Shown: positions 54,756-64,000, counted from the stretch's first letter. The stretch: DNA of 64,000 nucleotides from CAZODA01 sp964578485 (GCA_964578485.1 CAZODA010000005.1:60832-124831), one strand, 5' to 3'. Numbers and translations: made by a program. The notes: a model not told the origin generated them from the letters alone.

Positions 54756-57700
54756 ATGACTGTTAATGCTGTATTGTCGATGCTCTGGAGGTCAAGAGTA
54801 TATGTGGGTTTTATGATCTCTGCGTTTTTTTTATTCTCTGTTGTTAATGTCGAAGGGTCATCTATTGTTATAAATGAATTGATGTCTTCAAATTCCAATA
54901 CCTTAGCTGATGAGGATGGAGATTTTAATGACTGGATAGAGTTATATAACAGTGGCGACGAATCTATTGATCTCGAAGGCTGGGGTTTGTCCGATAATGC
55001 ATCGAATCTTTTTAAATGGGAATTTCCAAAAGTTATTATCAAACCGGGTGAGCATCTCTTGGTTTGGGCCTCAGGTAAAGATCGCAGGCCTGCCTCTGAT
55101 CCTTTGCCCGGCGGTATTAAACGTGAAGTTTTTTTCGGTATAGGGGGCAGCTCAATCAATGATCTGTTGGCAAGTCCCAATTATCCCAATAATCCTGATG
55201 AAGTTAATATTGTAACAGACTATTTTGAAGCGCCTGTTAATTTTGCTTATGATTATGGTCAGCGAATGCATGCTCTTTTTAAGGCTCCTGCTACGGGTAA
55301 TTATATTTTTTGGATCTCAGGCGATGATAACAGCCATCTATATTTGAGTAGTGATAACAGTCAGCATAATACCACACTCATTGCAAGTGTTCCGGGTTGG
55401 ACCAACTCAAGGGAATGGGGAAAATACTCTGAGCAAAAATCATCCTCTCAGTATTTAGTTGAAGGTAATTATTACTATCTCGCAGCAATAATGAAACAAG
55501 GAGGAGGAGGAGACAACCTTGCGGTTCGGGTGCAATTACCCGATGGCAGCATGAAGGAGCCTATACCGGCATCATATTTTGTTGTTTCCGATATGGAATT
55601 ACATACAAATTTTTCAATTGCTTCAGATGGTGAAGAGGTGTTTTTGAGCCATCCCGAAGATGGACTAGTGTTTACAGTGCCGGCAATAAGTCTCCCATCA
55701 GATATTTCCATAGGTCTAAAATCCGGTGAAGAAGGTTTTTTCTTTTTCGAAAATCCTACACCTGGCACTGCTAATAATACAGCTGCTTATAGTGAGATAA
55801 TTAACGACTTACCGGAATTTTCGCATACAGGAGGCTTTTATTCAGAAGCTTTCAATCTTAGTATCAGTTCTGAGCGCAGCGACTTGACTATTTATTATAC
55901 TTTAGATGGTTCGGATCCCGACCCTTCAAACTTAGGGGGAAGGACCTATGAGTATCAAAACAGATATCCTGCAGGCCCTAAGCTGACAAGAGAGTATAAA
56001 ACTCTTGAATATACTGAACCATTAACGATAGAAGATAGAACTCCCTTGCCCTATGAGCTGGGAACTATTAACCCTGAATGGGGAGCTTCAACAAGATTGC
56101 CAAATTCCAATTATTTTAAAGGAACTGTTGTACGTGCAATCTTACATAAAGAAAACACTCTGAGCCTGAGGTCTGTAACCAATACTTATTTTATCAGCCC
56201 TGAAGGAGCCGACAGATACAAACTGCCGGTGGTTTCTATTGTTACTGCCGAGCCTAATCTTTTTGATTATATCTATGGTATTTATACTGCCGGCAAAGTG
56301 GGTGACGATAATCCCCATGGTAGAGACGGTGGCTCACCTGCCAATTATAATCAAAGAGGTATGGAATGGGAGAGGCCCGGTCATTTTGAATATTTCCCCG
56401 GAGGATCGCAATCTAGCTATAAACAAAATATAGGAATACGTACACATGGAGGATGGAGTCGTTCGCATTATAGAAAACCTCTACGCCTTTATGCGCGCCA
56501 TGCATACGATGAACGTAATAGTTTTGAATATCCGTTTTTTGGGGATCTGCCCTCACAAGGTGATCCTAATATTAGGGTTGATGAATTTCGCAGACTGATA
56601 TTGCGAAATTCAGGAAATGATTTTGATGGAACTCTTTATAGAGATGCACTTATGCAAGATTTGGTAAAGCATCTTCCATTTACAACTCAGGCTTATCAGC
56701 CTGTTATTCATTTTATAAATGGAGAGTTCTGGGGCCTAATGAATATACGCGAACGCTATGATCAGCATTATTTGAGTTCGCATTTTAATATGGAAATTGA
56801 TGATATTGTGATTCTTGAGGCATATGCAAGTGTGAACCATGGTTTTCCCGATGATAGGAATCAATTTTTGGATATAGTGACTTATGCCGAAAATAATAAT
56901 TTAAATGTAAACATCCATTACAATTGGGTAAGTGAACGAGTTGATGTTGAAAGCTTAGCACAATATTATGCCGCACAAATATATTTTTATAATACTGATT
57001 GGCCGGGGAATAATTTAAAACTCTGGAAGAAACGTACGGAAAATTATATTCCTAATTCTCCATATGGCCATGACGGACGCTGGAGATGGATGTTGTATGA
57101 CACAGATTTTGGCATGAATCTTTATGGCAGCAATCAAAATCAAAATGATTTACCACGAATTTTACGTAGTGTTAATGATCCCTCCTCGCGTTTATTCAGG
57201 CAGCTTATGAAAAATACGGGCTTTAAAAATATGTTTATCAATATTACTGCCGATCAGTTAAATACTTGTTTTAAGCCTGAGTTGATACATGCCAAAGTAA
57301 ATGAACTCAATAGTATTTTTGCTCCTTATCGTGATGAACATTGGAATCGTTGGCGCAGTGGAACTAGTACGGGATCTTCAATAAAAACTTTTGCTACCCA
57401 GCGACCTGCCAATATTTTAACTCATACAAGAAATGAATTTAAGATAAGCTCAACGCGACAACTATCTGTAAATACAGAGTTCGAGCAGGGCAAAATAAAG
57501 GTTAATTCAATAGTTATAGATGAAACAACGCCCGGCATAAGTAATGTTGATGCTCCTTATCCCTGGACCGGAGTTTATTTCTTAGGCGTGCCCATTTCTC
57601 TTAAGGCGATTCCAAATAAGGGATATGTGTTTTCACACTGGCAAGGCGTAGAAGAGAGCTTAGCATCATCAGATGAAATTGAAATAAATATAACAGTAAA

Positions 57701-58532
57701 TACTGCTGTTGTTGCCCATTTTAAAAAAGCCCCTGAATCTCAACTCATACATTATTGGCATTTTAATTATTTAGAGGATGAGGTCGCTTTGCCTGCATTT
57801 AATTCCGATTTTTCAACTACTGCTGATCTTGCTATCCTTAGCTATGAAGGCAGCGGTGATGGATATATGGATATGGTAGAAGAAGGGAGTGAGCTGAATC
57901 TTCAAATTGAGGAGCCTGCAGGTTATGGTCTGCGGCTTAGAAATCCCTCAGATACGAGAGAGCTGATATTAAATCTGCCAAGTTCAGGGTTTCAAGATTT
58001 AGTTTTGAAATATGCAGTAAGCAGAACAAACAATGGAGCCCGAAATCAAAACATTCATTTTAGAACTGAAGAAAATGGTTCATGGAAACCCTTTGCAAGT
58101 AATGTTGTTGTAACTTCTGAATATCAGCTTGTAACATTGGATTTTTCAAAGTCAGCAAGAGTTAATAATAATCCACACTTTGCAGTACGCATTACTTTTA
58201 GCGATGAGCATGCAGCCAATACATCGGGAAATAACCGCTTTGATAATATAACATTGGAAGGAATACCGGTAATAACATCTTATCAACCGGAGCATGCCCC
58301 GGTTGATGAGGTATTAATAAGTCCAAATCCTGCAAATGATGAGTTTTCTGTTATTTCAGGCAAAAGAATATCAGCTGTCAGAATTTATTCTTTAAATGGT
58401 TCTTTAATTCAAAGTTATATCTGTAACAGTCATAGTGTTAGTTTAACAACAGGAAATTTACCAAAAGGAGTTTATCTTGTTGAAACCCTAAGCGATAAGG
58501 GCCGAACTATAAATAAACTGATTACAAACTAA
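54756..58532 (+). CDS. Secreted CotH-domain protein with lamin tail, PA14-like and T9SS sorting domains
   Basis: 1258 residues. Signal region at about 12-34, lamin-tail domain at about 36-135 (IVINELMSSNSNTLADEDGD, SIDLEGWGLSDN), PA14-like region at about 145-275 (FKAPATGNYIFWISGDDNS), a chitobiase C-terminal-type segment near 380-395 (LTIYYTLDGSDPD), CotH kinase-like domain at about 470-815 (LPVVSIVTAEPNLFDY, GIRTHGGWSRSHYRK, RYDQHYLSSHF, LYDTDFGMN), an InlB-type repeat near 905-970, and a C-terminal type A sorting domain (ISPNPANDEFSVISG ... GVYLVETLSDKG). It is expected on the surface or released by T9SS. CotH proteins can phosphorylate proteins; activity here is untested. Confidence 0.9.
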   Translation: MTVNAVLSMLWRSRVYVGFMISAFFLFSVVNVEGSSIVINELMSSNSNTLADEDGDFNDWIELYNSGDESIDLEGWGLSDNASNLFKWEFPKVIIKPGEHLLVWASGKDRRPASDPLPGGIKREVFFGIGGSSINDLLASPNYPNNPDEVNIVTDYFEAPVNFAYDYGQRMHALFKAPATGNYIFWISGDDNSHLYLSSDNSQHNTTLIASVPGWTNSREWGKYSEQKSSSQYLVEGNYYYLAAIMKQGGGGDNLAVRVQLPDGSMKEPIPASYFVVSDMELHTNFSIASDGEEVFLSHPEDGLVFTVPAISLPSDISIGLKSGEEGFFFFENPTPGTANNTAAYSEIINDLPEFSHTGGFYSEAFNLSISSERSDLTIYYTLDGSDPDPSNLGGRTYEYQNRYPAGPKLTREYKTLEYTEPLTIEDRTPLPYELGTINPEWGASTRLPNSNYFKGTVVRAILHKENTLSLRSVTNTYFISPEGADRYKLPVVSIVTAEPNLFDYIYGIYTAGKVGDDNPHGRDGGSPANYNQRGMEWERPGHFEYFPGGSQSSYKQNIGIRTHGGWSRSHYRKPLRLYARHAYDERNSFEYPFFGDLPSQGDPNIRVDEFRRLILRNSGNDFDGTLYRDALMQDLVKHLPFTTQAYQPVIHFINGEFWGLMNIRERYDQHYLSSHFNMEIDDIVILEAYASVNHGFPDDRNQFLDIVTYAENNNLNVNIHYNWVSERVDVESLAQYYAAQIYFYNTDWPGNNLKLWKKRTENYIPNSPYGHDGRWRWMLYDTDFGMNLYGSNQNQNDLPRILRSVNDPSSRLFRQLMKNTGFKNMFINITADQLNTCFKPELIHAKVNELNSIFAPYRDEHWNRWRSGTSTGSSIKTFATQRPANILTHTRNEFKISSTRQLSVNTEFEQGKIKVNSIVIDETTPGISNVDAPYPWTGVYFLGVPISLKAIPNKGYVFSHWQGVEESLASSDEIEINITVNTAVVAHFKKAPESQLIHYWHFNYLEDEVALPAFNSDFSTTADLAILSYEGSGDGYMDMVEEGSELNLQIEEPAGYGLRLRNPSDTRELILNLPSSGFQDLVLKYAVSRTNNGARNQNIHFRTEENGSWKPFASNVVVTSEYQLVTLDFSKSARVNNNPHFAVRITFSDEHAANTSGNNRFDNITLEGIPVITSYQPEHAPVDEVLISPNPANDEFSVISGKRISAVRIYSLNGSLIQSYICNSHSVSLTTGNLPKGVYLVETLSDKGRTINKLITN

Positions 58533-58540
58533 CAATAACT

Positions 58541-61099
58541 TTATCCGCATTTTGAAGAACCACAATCTTGGCAGATAAGACATCCTTCTTGGTAAACGAG
58601 ATTGTGAGAATTGCAATTTTCACAATATCCTTTTTTGGCCTTTGTGCCATTTGGGATATATTTCTTTAATGCCCTTTCCACACCGTTTGTCCAGTTGTTA
58701 ATATTTTCATTATCCAATTGCAGACCTGCAACTAATTCAAGTACGTCTTCAATTGGCATACCATGTCGAAGTACTCCGGAAATTAATTTTGCATAATTCC
58801 AAAATTCTTTGTTAAACTTATGAGATAAGCCTTCAATGGTAGTTTTATATCCCCTCTTATTAACATACTGAAAGTCATATCTTGATGATTCATCATCTTC
58901 ATAATTTTTTATGATGCATCCTTTCACTACTGATTTAGGCAATAAAATTCCGTCCTCATCATCAGCAAGACCGGTAAATATCTCATAAGGTTTCCCATCC
59001 AACAATCCAACAAAGGCTATCCATTTTTCTTTGTTGTTCTGGAATCTGACAACATCAGCTTCCAAAGTTTTTGGCCGTTTCCTTGGGAATTTGCTGCTTT
59101 CTTCTTCTTTTTTTTCTGAACTTGAAACTAAAACTCCGGCACGCGATCCATCACGATAAACAGTAACTCCCTTACAGCCGCTTTTCCATGCTTCCACATA
59201 AAGTTGGCCAACCAATTCTTCAGTAGCATCGGAAGGTAAGTTAATTGTAACACTGATGGAATGATCAACCCATTTTTGCACCTGTCCCTGCATGCGAACT
59301 TTACTCAGCCAGTCAACATCATTTGATGTGGCTTTGTAATAAGGCGATAATTTTACTAATTCATTTAACTCTTCTTCCGAATATTGCTTGTTTGTATCAT
59401 GTCCGTTTGCCTCCATCCAGTTGACAAACTTGTGATGGAATACATTATATTCTTCCCAGCTGTCGCCAACTTCATCCACAAAATCAACCCTTACCTGAGG
59501 ATCGTTGGGATTTACTTTGCGACGCCTGCGATAAACAGGTAGAAAAACCGGCTCTATGCCACTGGTGGTTTGGGTCATAAGACTGGTTGTGCCTGTTGGA
59601 GCTATGGTGAGTAAAGCTATATTCCTTCTTCCTTGACGTGCCATTTTTTCATAGAGATGAGGATCTGCTTCACGTAATCTTTCAATAAAAGGATTGTTCC
59701 TCTCCTTTTCGAAATTAAATATTGGGAAAGCCCCTCTTTCACCTGCAAGATCAACTGATGCATTATAAGCAGCCAAAGCAAGAGATTTATGTACTTCAAC
59801 TGAAAAGTCAACAGCTATATCACTACCATAGCGCAATCCTAAAGCAGCAAGCATATCACCTTCACCGGTAATACCAACACCTGTTCTGCGACCTTCATTA
59901 GCTTTCCTGCGAATATTAAGCCATAAGTTTCTTTCTACACGTTTAATCTCTTCGTCTTCAGGATCTAAATTGATCTTTGAAATAATAGCATCTATCTTTT
60001 CTAATTCCAAATCAATAATATCATCCATAATACGCTGGGCATAGGCTACATGCTTTTTGAAAAGCTCGAAATTAAACTTGGCTTCAGCTGTGAAGGGATG
60101 CTCTACATAAGAATAAAGGTTTATGGCTATTAAACGACAACTATCATAGGGACAAAGAGGAATCTCACCACAAGGATTGGTACTTACTGTGCGATAACCC
60201 ATATCAGCATAACTGTCGGGTACCGACTCCCGAATTATTGTATCCCAAAATAATATTCCGGGCTCAGCAGACTTCCATGCGTTATGAACAATCTTAGACC
60301 ATAACTCCTGAGCATCAATTTCTGCCGTGAATTTGGGATCGGGAGAATCAACAGGATATTGCTGAGTATAAGGCTTCTTCTCAACAACAGATCGCATAAA
60401 TTCATCATCTATCTTTACCGAAACATTAGCACCGGTAACTTTGCCCTGCTCCATTTTTGCATCAATGAACTCCTCAGAATCAGGATGCTTTATGGAAACA
60501 CTTAACATTAAAGCACCACGCCTGCCATCCTGCGCAACCTCGCGTGTTGAATTTGAAAACCGCTCCATAAATGGGACAATCCCCGTTGAGGTAAGAGCCG
60601 AGTTTTTAACAGGAGAACCTTTAGGCCTTATATGAGATAAATCATGACCAACGCCACCACGACGCTTCATTAACTGTACCTGCTCCTGATCAATCTTCAT
60701 GATGCCACCATAAGAGTCCGATAGACCTTCATTGCCAATTACAAAACAATTTGAAAGAGATGCTATCTGAAATTCATTGCCGATACCGGCCATCGGACCA
60801 CCTTGAGGAACTATATAAGTAAAGTTTTTAAAAAGTTCATAAATCTCCTCTTCCTTCATAGGATTAGGATAACGCTTTTCTATGCGAGCAACTTCACGCG
60901 TTAAACGCCAATGCATATCATCAGGAGTCAATTCATAAATATTCCCATCAGAATCCTTTAAAGCATATTTGTTTACCCATACACGAGCAGCAAGTTCATC
61001 ACCCTTAAAATAATCTAAAGCCGATTGAAAAGCCTCCTCATGAGTATATAGCTTCTTTGACCCTGTCTCTGCATTTAAACGCGCAATTTGTAAATCCAT
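58541..61099 (-). CDS. nrdJ: Vitamin B12-dependent (class II) ribonucleotide reductase
   Basis: 852 residues; makes deoxyribonucleotides using adenosylcobalamin to generate the thiyl radical. Seen: SLSNCFVIGNEGLSDSYGG, MKRRGGVGHDLSHIRPKGS, STNPCGEIPLCPYDSCRL (active-site Cys region), IAPTGTTSLMTQTTSGIEP, and a Cys-rich tail CENCNSH...CLICQDCGSSKCG for redox exchange or zinc binding. Start ATG 61099. It is convergent with the CotH gene (8 bp between stops). Upstream, the 603-bp region shared with the S41 peptidase gene contains two TTCCA-N5-TGGAA palindromes. No cobalamin riboswitch was recognised. Confidence 0.95.
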   Translation of the reverse strand: MDLQIARLNAETGSKKLYTHEEAFQSALDYFKGDELAARVWVNKYALKDSDGNIYELTPDDMHWRLTREVARIEKRYPNPMKEEEIYELFKNFTYIVPQGGPMAGIGNEFQIASLSNCFVIGNEGLSDSYGGIMKIDQEQVQLMKRRGGVGHDLSHIRPKGSPVKNSALTSTGIVPFMERFSNSTREVAQDGRRGALMLSVSIKHPDSEEFIDAKMEQGKVTGANVSVKIDDEFMRSVVEKKPYTQQYPVDSPDPKFTAEIDAQELWSKIVHNAWKSAEPGILFWDTIIRESVPDSYADMGYRTVSTNPCGEIPLCPYDSCRLIAINLYSYVEHPFTAEAKFNFELFKKHVAYAQRIMDDIIDLELEKIDAIISKINLDPEDEEIKRVERNLWLNIRRKANEGRRTGVGITGEGDMLAALGLRYGSDIAVDFSVEVHKSLALAAYNASVDLAGERGAFPIFNFEKERNNPFIERLREADPHLYEKMARQGRRNIALLTIAPTGTTSLMTQTTSGIEPVFLPVYRRRRKVNPNDPQVRVDFVDEVGDSWEEYNVFHHKFVNWMEANGHDTNKQYSEEELNELVKLSPYYKATSNDVDWLSKVRMQGQVQKWVDHSISVTINLPSDATEELVGQLYVEAWKSGCKGVTVYRDGSRAGVLVSSSEKKEEESSKFPRKRPKTLEADVVRFQNNKEKWIAFVGLLDGKPYEIFTGLADDEDGILLPKSVVKGCIIKNYEDDESSRYDFQYVNKRGYKTTIEGLSHKFNKEFWNYAKLISGVLRHGMPIEDVLELVAGLQLDNENINNWTNGVERALKKYIPNGTKAKKGYCENCNSHNLVYQEGCLICQDCGSSKCG

Positions 61100-61333
61100 A
61101 GTAGTTTAGTTTTTCGTAACCTTCTGTTAAGTTGTGATTTAATATTTTTAAAATTGGAATTTTCGTGAATGCAATTTAAGAAAGGTTATTATTTTGGCAA
61201 ACTTAAGTTATTAACAATAAAAAAAAGTTGTCCGTTTTAAAATGCTAATCATTTGCAAATCAGTAATATAGATTTTTTAATAGTTTGAAAAGTTTTCTAA
61301 AATAAAAACTTTAATTTTTTTTAGAAAAAAATA

Positions 61334-61348
61334 TTCCATTTTTTGGAA
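61334..61348. promoter_or_regulatory. Palindrome TTCCA-N5-TGGAA, copy 1
   Basis: TTCCATTTTTTGGAA; same outer half-sites as copy 2 at 61430-61444, centres 96 bp apart. Possible operator, but the AT-rich context makes chance similarity possible. Confidence 0.35.
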
Positions 61349-61429
61349 ATTATTAAAAGCCTTAATAAGTGCTCAAGACAATGGAAAGGCTTTAAAATGT
61401 TTTCTATACAAAAAAGATATTGTTAAAAT

Positions 61430-61444
61430 TTCCAAATTTTGGAA
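61430..61444. promoter_or_regulatory. Palindrome TTCCA-N5-TGGAA, copy 2
   Basis: TTCCAAATTTTGGAA, a perfect palindrome around one central base (TTCCAAA/TTTGGAA). Confidence 0.4.
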
Positions 61445-61641
61445 AAAGTATTAACAGTATTGAAAATGATAAAATAAAACCTTAACCTTTGCTTCTTATA
61501 TTAACATATAAATTGCATTCTTGTTTTAAATGATAGGCTGTTTTTTGAAAGTTGAAGAAAAAAAATGAGTTTTAAAATTAAGGCTCAATAAATAATTATG
61601 TCATTTTTAAATGAATTCATAATAAGCGAAGAATAAATTTT

Positions 61642-61649
61642 TACCTTTG
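61642..61649 (+). promoter_or_regulatory. Possible -7 element of the S41 peptidase gene
   Basis: TACCTTTG matches TAnnTTTG, 53 bp before ATG 61703. The -33 TTTG is not evident. Confidence 0.25.
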
Positions 61650-61702
61650 AAAAATATTTGTTTTAAAATATTTTATTCGCACTCATCAAATTTTAATTAA
61701 AT

Positions 61703-63409
61703 ATGAAACGTATTTTACCTTTTTTCCTTCAATCCGTTTTCACTTTATTTTTTGTTTTCAGTTTTTCTTCTTGTAAAGATGATGAAGAAGAGGAATTTCA
61801 TACCAATATGGAAGTGATTGTTGAATTAAACGGCAGATTTAATTCTCTTTCTTTGGGCACTACTGTTGTTAAGCTCACAAGTGTTTCTGATGGTAAAGAG
61901 TATAGCTTTGTTCTTGATGATTCTAACAATAGAGTTGTGTTTGATAATATTAAATGTGGAATATATCTTGTTGAAGCTTATCGTAAACTGAGTTCTGATG
62001 AGTTAGAGATTTTTGGTTTAGAGCCCTCTGAAGAGTTTTATTTGGCAGGATCTGAAATAATTGAAGCCGACAATAAATTGGCTTGCCGTGTATATCTTAC
62101 CTTAAATCCTGATTCAGAGCACGCTGCCGACGTCACCCTCATGGTAAACGAGTTTATAAATTTTTATATGGATGAGGTGTATTTCTGGAATAAGGAAATG
62201 CCGTATATAAAATATTGGTTAGAGGCAGATCCCGAGCTTTATTTTTATAAACTTTTGAAACAACCCGATGATCGCTGGTCATTTATTACTGATGATATTT
62301 TTGCCTTGGAAGAATATTATCAAGGTATTAGCAAAAGTATGGGTTATTCCTTGCAGCCATATTATTTTGCTCCAGGTTCAAATCAGGTAGTAGTTTTTGT
62401 TGAATATGTTTATCGCAATTCTCCTGCCGAAAAGGCCGGACTGAAACGCGGAGATATGTTTTTTAAAATTAATGGGACTGTGATAAATGATTTAAATTAT
62501 CAACAATTATTGAGTCTTGATAATATGAGAATAACTCTGGGGCAAATTTCACATGGTGCAATTATTCCACTTGAGCCGGAAGTGGAAATTACTGCAATTG
62601 AAGGATTTCATTCGCACCCTGTTATTGCTTCTAATATCTTGGAAACAGGAAATAAAAAAGTTGCTTATCTGGCTTATTCCTCATTTTTAAGTAATTATGA
62701 TACAGCTGTTGTAAATAGGTTCTCTGAATTTAAAGCAGCAGGCGTAGATGAGTTGGTATTAGATTTGCGATATAATGGTGGGGGAAGTGTTAATTCTGCA
62801 ATAATGCTGGGAAGCCATATTGTACCTTCTAATTTAGTAGGAAAAACATTTATTCGTGAAGTATGGAATGATAATCTAAAAAGTTTTAATGAAGAACTGA
62901 AATTTAAAAAAGTTGCAGCCAATTTAGATCTCAACCGTGTTTATATATTAACTACCGAACATACAGCTTCTGCAAGCGAAATGATTATTTATGGACTTGC
63001 ACCCTATATTGAAGTTATACAAATAGGGGCTACAACCTATGGAAAATATTATGCTGCTGTGGTGCTATCAGATAATAATTCGGAACCTGAAAAACGAAGA
63101 CACTCCTGGGCCATACAACCAATAGTATATAGATCTGAAAATTCTGATAATAGTATTGATTATTCAAGAGGTCTGGCACCCAAATATGAACTTGATGATA
63201 ATAGATATGATGCCCAGTTAGGAGATGAAGATGAATATTTCCTTTGTAACGCGCTTTCTTTAATTAATACGGGAACTATGATGATGACAGCACCAAAATT
63301 AAAGAGCGCATCTGAAAACTTTATTCCAATACAGAATTATAAAATAAAAAATGATCCACTGTATGGAACTATGATCAGGGAACAAGGAACAATGAACAAT
63401 GAACAATGA
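61703..63409 (+). CDS. S41-family peptidase lipoprotein with PDZ domain
   Basis: 568 residues. Lipobox FSSC (Cys24) followed by an acidic DDEEEE run, an N-terminal domain of unknown type to about 165, a PDZ domain at about 235-295 (YRNSPAEKAGLKRGDMFFKING) and the S41 catalytic domain: DELVLDLRYNGGGSVNS, then HTASASEMIIYGLAP with the nucleophile Ser, and TTYGKYYAAV with the general-base Lys. It is a tail-specific-protease relative placed in the periplasm or at the outer membrane. The last residues (MIREQGTMNNEQ) are encoded by the beginning of the heptanucleotide repeat, which supplies the stop codon, so the natural C terminus has been altered. Confidence 0.9.
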   Translation: MKRILPFFLQSVFTLFFVFSFSSCKDDEEEEFHTNMEVIVELNGRFNSLSLGTTVVKLTSVSDGKEYSFVLDDSNNRVVFDNIKCGIYLVEAYRKLSSDELEIFGLEPSEEFYLAGSEIIEADNKLACRVYLTLNPDSEHAADVTLMVNEFINFYMDEVYFWNKEMPYIKYWLEADPELYFYKLLKQPDDRWSFITDDIFALEEYYQGISKSMGYSLQPYYFAPGSNQVVVFVEYVYRNSPAEKAGLKRGDMFFKINGTVINDLNYQQLLSLDNMRITLGQISHGAIIPLEPEVEITAIEGFHSHPVIASNILETGNKKVAYLAYSSFLSNYDTAVVNRFSEFKAAGVDELVLDLRYNGGGSVNSAIMLGSHIVPSNLVGKTFIREVWNDNLKSFNEELKFKKVAANLDLNRVYILTTEHTASASEMIIYGLAPYIEVIQIGATTYGKYYAAVVLSDNNSEPEKRRHSWAIQPIVYRSENSDNSIDYSRGLAPKYELDDNRYDAQLGDEDEYFLCNALSLINTGTMMMTAPKLKSASENFIPIQNYKIKNDPLYGTMIREQGTMNNEQ

Positions 63410-63509
63410 ACAATGATCAATGATCAATGATCAATGATCAATGAACAATGATCAATGAACAATGAACAATGAACAATGAACAATGAACAATGAACAATGA
63501 TCAATGAAC
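63391..63509 (+). repeat. 17-copy heptanucleotide tandem repeat
   Basis: Seventeen perfect 7-bp units, each AATGAAC or AATGATC, in 119 bp. The first three units overlap the end of the S41 peptidase gene and provide its TGA stop (63407-63409). Both unit variants are mixed along the array, showing repeated slippage or conversion. Confidence 0.9.
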
Positions 63510-63615
63510 GGTAAATAGTTTCGGGATTGTTAATGGTTTCACGCAAAGCCCGAAAAGATTATCCACGAATTACACGAATTCCACGAATAATTTAATTCCA
63601 CGAATAATTATCTAA

Positions 63616-63670
63616 GGTTTCACGCAAAGCGCAAAAGTCAATTACGAATTAAAAATTACGAATTACGGGA
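63616..63670 (+). repeat. 55-bp direct repeat, copy 1
   Basis: Identical to 63946-64000, beginning GGTTTCACGCAAAGCGCAAA. The second copy reaches the window end, so the true repeat may be longer. Confidence 0.85.
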
Positions 63671-63832
63671 TTATCCACGGGTTCATGCCTAGATATTAAT
63701 GTTGTAGAGACAGGGCATGCCCTGTCTTACATTGATTAGTGAGCTATTATCAACGAAGATCGCCAATTTTCACGAATTAGTATATTATTGAGCGCTTTGT
63801 AAGTCGAAGTTCAATGATAATAGTAATGTTGT

Positions 63833-63915
63833 TTTATAATTTCACCCCTTCGGGGTTCTTTCTGTCTGGTAGTCATATTCTTTCTATAATAATTTCACCC
63901 CTTCGGGGTTTTTTG
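63833..63915. repeat. Double CACCCCTTCGGGGTT hairpin element
   Basis: Two hairpins (ACCCC-TTC-GGGGT) 53 bp apart, separated by TTTCTGTCTGGTAGTCATAT and TCTTTCTATAATAAT. The single copy at 20149-20216 has the same order of parts, so this is a dispersed structured element rather than two chance terminators. Confidence 0.7.
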
Positions 63916-63945
63916 CGAATGATTATAAAATATGAAGTGGTTAAT

Positions 63946-64000
63946 GGTTTCACGCAAAGCGCAAAAGTCAATTACGAATTAAAAATTACGAATTACGGGA
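63946..64000 (+). repeat. 55-bp direct repeat, copy 2
   Basis: Exact copy of 63616-63670, cut by the window end. Confidence 0.85.

Larger units (their letters stand above)
61100..61702. other. Divergent regulatory region nrdJ / S41 peptidase
   Basis: 603 bp, extremely AT-rich, no gene. Contains the palindromes at 61334-61348 and 61430-61444, and a TACCTTTG -7-like box at 61642-61649, 53 bp before the peptidase ATG. I looked for NrdR boxes and a B12 riboswitch and did not find convincing ones. Confidence 0.5.
63510..64000. other. Intergenic repeat island 3 (runs to window end)
   Basis: No gene supported. It contains degenerate CACGAATT and CACGCAAAG units (63538-63670), an exact 55-bp direct repeat (63616-63670 and 63946-64000), the palindrome GACAGGGCATGCCCTGTC (63709-63726), and two copies of the CACCCCTTCGGGGTT hairpin element (63843-63857, 63896-63910). 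Confidence 0.75.

Noticed and set aside
61100..61702. Cobalamin riboswitch or NrdR boxes upstream of nrdJ
   Set aside because: No B12-box-like conserved core or paired NrdR consensus could be seen in the AT-rich region.

Overview
The window looks like a chromosomal segment of an AT-rich member of the Bacteroidota, probably a Bacteroidales/Marinilabiliales-type environmental lineage. The evidence is a DUF4270 lipoprotein, a single-domain starch-synthase-like protein beside panCD, a C-terminal type IX secretion (T9SS) sorting domain, SusD-era style lipoproteins with short Cys lipoboxes, starts without Shine-Dalgarno sequences, and -33/-7 promoters of the TTTG / TAnnTTTG type. No tRNA, rRNA, CRISPR array, intact transposase or prophage was seen.

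Region 1 (1-20 kb) is mostly housekeeping: the end of hflX, fhs (one-carbon metabolism), a DUF4270 lipoprotein with a starch-synthase-like protein, the divergent panC-panD pair closed by a 26-bp perfect stem terminator, radA convergent with a class A PBP, a large multi-PAS hybrid histidine kinase convergent with dxs, a radical SAM/SPASM protein, and glyS. Between the radical SAM gene and glyS lies a repeat-rich island (16.8-18.4 kb). It carries a decayed PIN-domain toxin and a short partner reading frame, bracketed by 76-bp inverted repeats.

Region 2 (20.4-28.4 kb) is one co-oriented block: a PhnD-like lipoprotein, an NtrB-like sensor kinase and an NtrC-like sigma-54 activator, then a terminator, then a YceI protein, an outer-membrane porin-like protein, a second YceI-like protein and an unrecognised outer-membrane protein. 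A weak sigma-54-like element precedes the first yceI. The simplest reading is a three-component envelope-sensing system next to its likely targets.

Region 3 (28.4-29.8 kb) is a second repeat island (tandem 131-133 bp units, short inverted repeats) containing a 5'-truncated ATPase gene.

Region 4 (29.8-52.8 kb) is a Wzx/Wzy-type surface polysaccharide locus on the minus strand. The export module (two tandem SLBB proteins and a Wzz) has composition like the rest of the genome. The following serotype cassette is visibly more AT-rich: three polysaccharide pyruvyl transferases, two FrhB-like Fe-S flavoproteins, Wzx, Wzy, five single-polypeptide glycosyltransferases, an epimerase and a split Alg14/Alg13 pair. 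A 37-codon remnant of another pyruvyl transferase sits exactly at the junction, suggesting cassette replacement. No priming sugar transferase is present here.

Region 5 (52.9-64 kb) holds gltX, a 1258-residue T9SS-exported CotH/lamin-tail protein, a class II (B12-dependent) ribonucleotide reductase, and an S41 peptidase lipoprotein. The 3' end of the peptidase gene runs into a 17-copy heptanucleotide repeat, followed by a third repeat island at the window end.
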